64,000 bases of DNA. Source: Alphaproteobacteria bacterium (GTDB taxonomy: Bacteria > Pseudomonadota > Alphaproteobacteria > Geminicoccales > Geminicoccaceae). Under the pieces are notes generated by a model that made no database searches, was not told the DNA's origin, and worked only from the letters and a program-made list of their open reading frames with translations. Position numbers and translations under genes: made by a program. Of this stretch, positions 62,876 to 64,000 are shown in pieces. The DNA lies in assembly GCA_027045875.1 (NCBI GenBank), contig JALUAG010000072.1, forward strand, positions 1-64,000, in the 5' to 3' direction. Every line of letters starts with the position of its first letter. The stretch's first letter is position 1.

Positions 62876-64000
62876 TCAGCCCTCGAGCCGCTTCTTCAGG
62901 AGTTCCTGGACCATCTGCGGGTTGGCCTTGCCGCGGGTGGCCTTCATCACCTGGCCCACGAACCAGCCGATCACCTTGGGGTTCTTGCGGTACGTCTCGA
63001 CCTGGCCGGGATTGTCGGCGATCACCTTTTCGACGATGGGCTCGATGGCCGAGGTATCGGTGACCTGGCGGAGGCCCCGTTCCTCGACGATGCGCTCGGG
63101 GTCCTCGCCGGTCTCGAACATGATGGCGAACACATCCTTGGCGAGACGCCCCGAGAGCACCTTCTCGTTCAGGAGATCGATCAGCCGGCCGAGCTGGTGG
63201 GGGCGGATCGGGCACTCCTCGATGCCCTTGCCGGCCCTGTTGAGGGCGCCGAACAGCTCGGTGATCACCCAGTTCGCGGCCTGCTTGGCATCGCGGCCCG
63301 CCGCCACCTCTTCGAAATAGTCGGCGGTGGCGCGCTCGGCCACCAGCACCCCGGCATCATAGGGGGTGAGGCCGAATTCGCGGATGAAGCGCTCCTTCTT
63401 CTCGTCCGGGAGCTCCGGCAGGCTTTCCCGGATGCGCGCGACGAAGGCTTCCTCGAGCTCCAGCGGCAGCAGGTCGGGATCCGGGAAGTAGCGGTAGTCG
63501 TGGGCTTCCTCCTTGCTGCGCATGGAGCGGGTGACGCCGCGCCCCGAATCGAACAGGCGGGTCTCCTGTTCGATCACGCCGCCGGCCTCCAGGATCTCCA
63601 CCTGGCGGCGCGCCTCGTACTCGATGGCCTTCGCCACGAAGCGCATGGAATTGACGTTCTTGATCTCGCAGCGGGTGCCGAACTCGCGGCTGCCGACCCG
63701 GCGCACCGAGACGTTGGCGTCGCAGCGGAGCGAGCCCTCCTCCATGTTGCCGTCGCAGGTGCCGAGATAGCGCAGGATGGAGCGCAGCTTGCGCATGTAG
63801 GCGACGGCCTCCTCGGGCGAGCGGATGTCGGGCTCGGAGACGATCTCCATGAGCGCCACGCCGGAGCGGTTGAGGTCGATCAGGGTGCGGTCCGGCAGCT
63901 GGTCGTGCAGCGACTTGCCGGCATCCATCTCGAGATGGAGGCGGGTGATGCCGATCGCCTTGGTGCGGCCGTCGGGAAGGTCGATCAGGAGCTCCCCCCG
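62876..64000 (-). CDS. gatB: Aspartyl/glutamyl-tRNA amidotransferase subunit B, 3' part (5' end outside)
   Basis: The last 374 codons or so of GatB, open to the window edge. [60 protein letters not shown] and the C-terminal YqeY-like domain ([29 protein letters not shown]) are present. GatB supports amidation of Glu-tRNA(Gln) or Asp-tRNA(Asn). The N-terminus and start are beyond position 64000. Confidence 0.96.
   Translation of the reverse strand, partial: RGELLIDLPDGRTKAIGITRLHLEMDAGKSLHDQLPDRTLIDLNRSGVALMEIVSEPDIRSPEEAVAYMRKLRSILRYLGTCDGNMEEGSLRCDANVSVRRVGSREFGTRCEIKNVNSMRFVAKAIEYEARRQVEILEAGGVIEQETRLFDSGRGVTRSMRSKEEAHDYRYFPDPDLLPLELEEAFVARIRESLPELPDEKKERFIREFGLTPYDAGVLVAERATADYFEEVAAGRDAKQAANWVITELFGALNRAGKGIEECPIRPHQLGRLIDLLNEKVLSGRLAKDVFAIMFETGEDPERIVEERGLRQVTDTSAIEPIVEKVIADNPGQVETYRKNPKVIGWFVGQVMKATRGKANPQMVQELLKKRLEG

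Overview
The window is GC-rich bacterial DNA with densely packed genes, many joined by ATGA-type stop/start overlaps. Gene content and order suggest an alphaproteobacterium, perhaps Rhodospirillales-like: engB-argB, ispH-thrB-rnhA, rph-rdgB, a single-chain gcvP behind a tandem glycine riboswitch, a TTGA-N6-TCAA FNR/FixK-type box and TRAP transporters. The lineage call is inference; no marker gene here fixes it.

Layout. 1-118: end of an IS5-type insertion sequence touching the gshB stop codon. 121-3570: gshB, HIT protein, VanZ-like protein, Tat-exported 5'-nucleotidase. 3647-6901: an ECF sigma/anti-sigma pair divergent from a small exported protein and a secreted subtilase with an Asp/Gly linker, with mirror-image promoter candidates between them. 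6921-8017: a haem-binding Tll0287-like protein and an orphan ORF. 8066-13523: a putrescine-type ABC importer with an aminobutyraldehyde dehydrogenase, in the order of E. coli ydcSTUV-patD. 13648-17243: a LysR regulator that seems to use a CTG start, a sigma-54 activator and a PAS-only sensor. 17476-25832: an enhancer-like repeat cluster, a clear -24/-12 promoter and an amine-oxidation operon: 55-aa membrane protein, NCS1 transporter, trimethylamine-dehydrogenase-family flavoprotein, an Fe-S membrane oxidoreductase fused to EtfB, and EtfA. 25917-28997: a TRAP transporter. 29224-30821: engB and argB.

30901-33236: two tRNA genes (Met, Ala) bracket about 2.2 kb of decayed accessory DNA holding a phage tail remnant, a lone CRISPR-like repeat, an MNT gene with a frameshifted HEPN partner, and the N-terminus of a defence-type helicase. 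33273-40660: housekeeping genes (rdgB, rph, ABC-F, epimerase, cyclophilin, rnhA, thrB, ispH). 40735-45029: a ferric-type ABC importer. 45295-45390: candidate sRNA. 45490-49254: accA, VTT membrane protein, disulfide oxidoreductase, YbaK deacylase. 49262-53951: glycine riboswitch and gcvTHP. 54065-54970: TSUP permease. 54983-60292: one operon carrying two ferredoxin-dependent 2-oxoacid oxidoreductases joined by an IorB-KorD fusion, behind an FNR/FixK box. 60499-64000: PEBP protein, amino-acid permease, 3' part of gatB.

The strongest candidates for new biology are the sigma-54 amine operon with its Fe-S/EtfB fusion, the IOR/KOR operon with its bridging fusion, and the ECF-subtilase module with mirrored promoters. 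All functional statements come from reading motifs and gene order; no database search was run.
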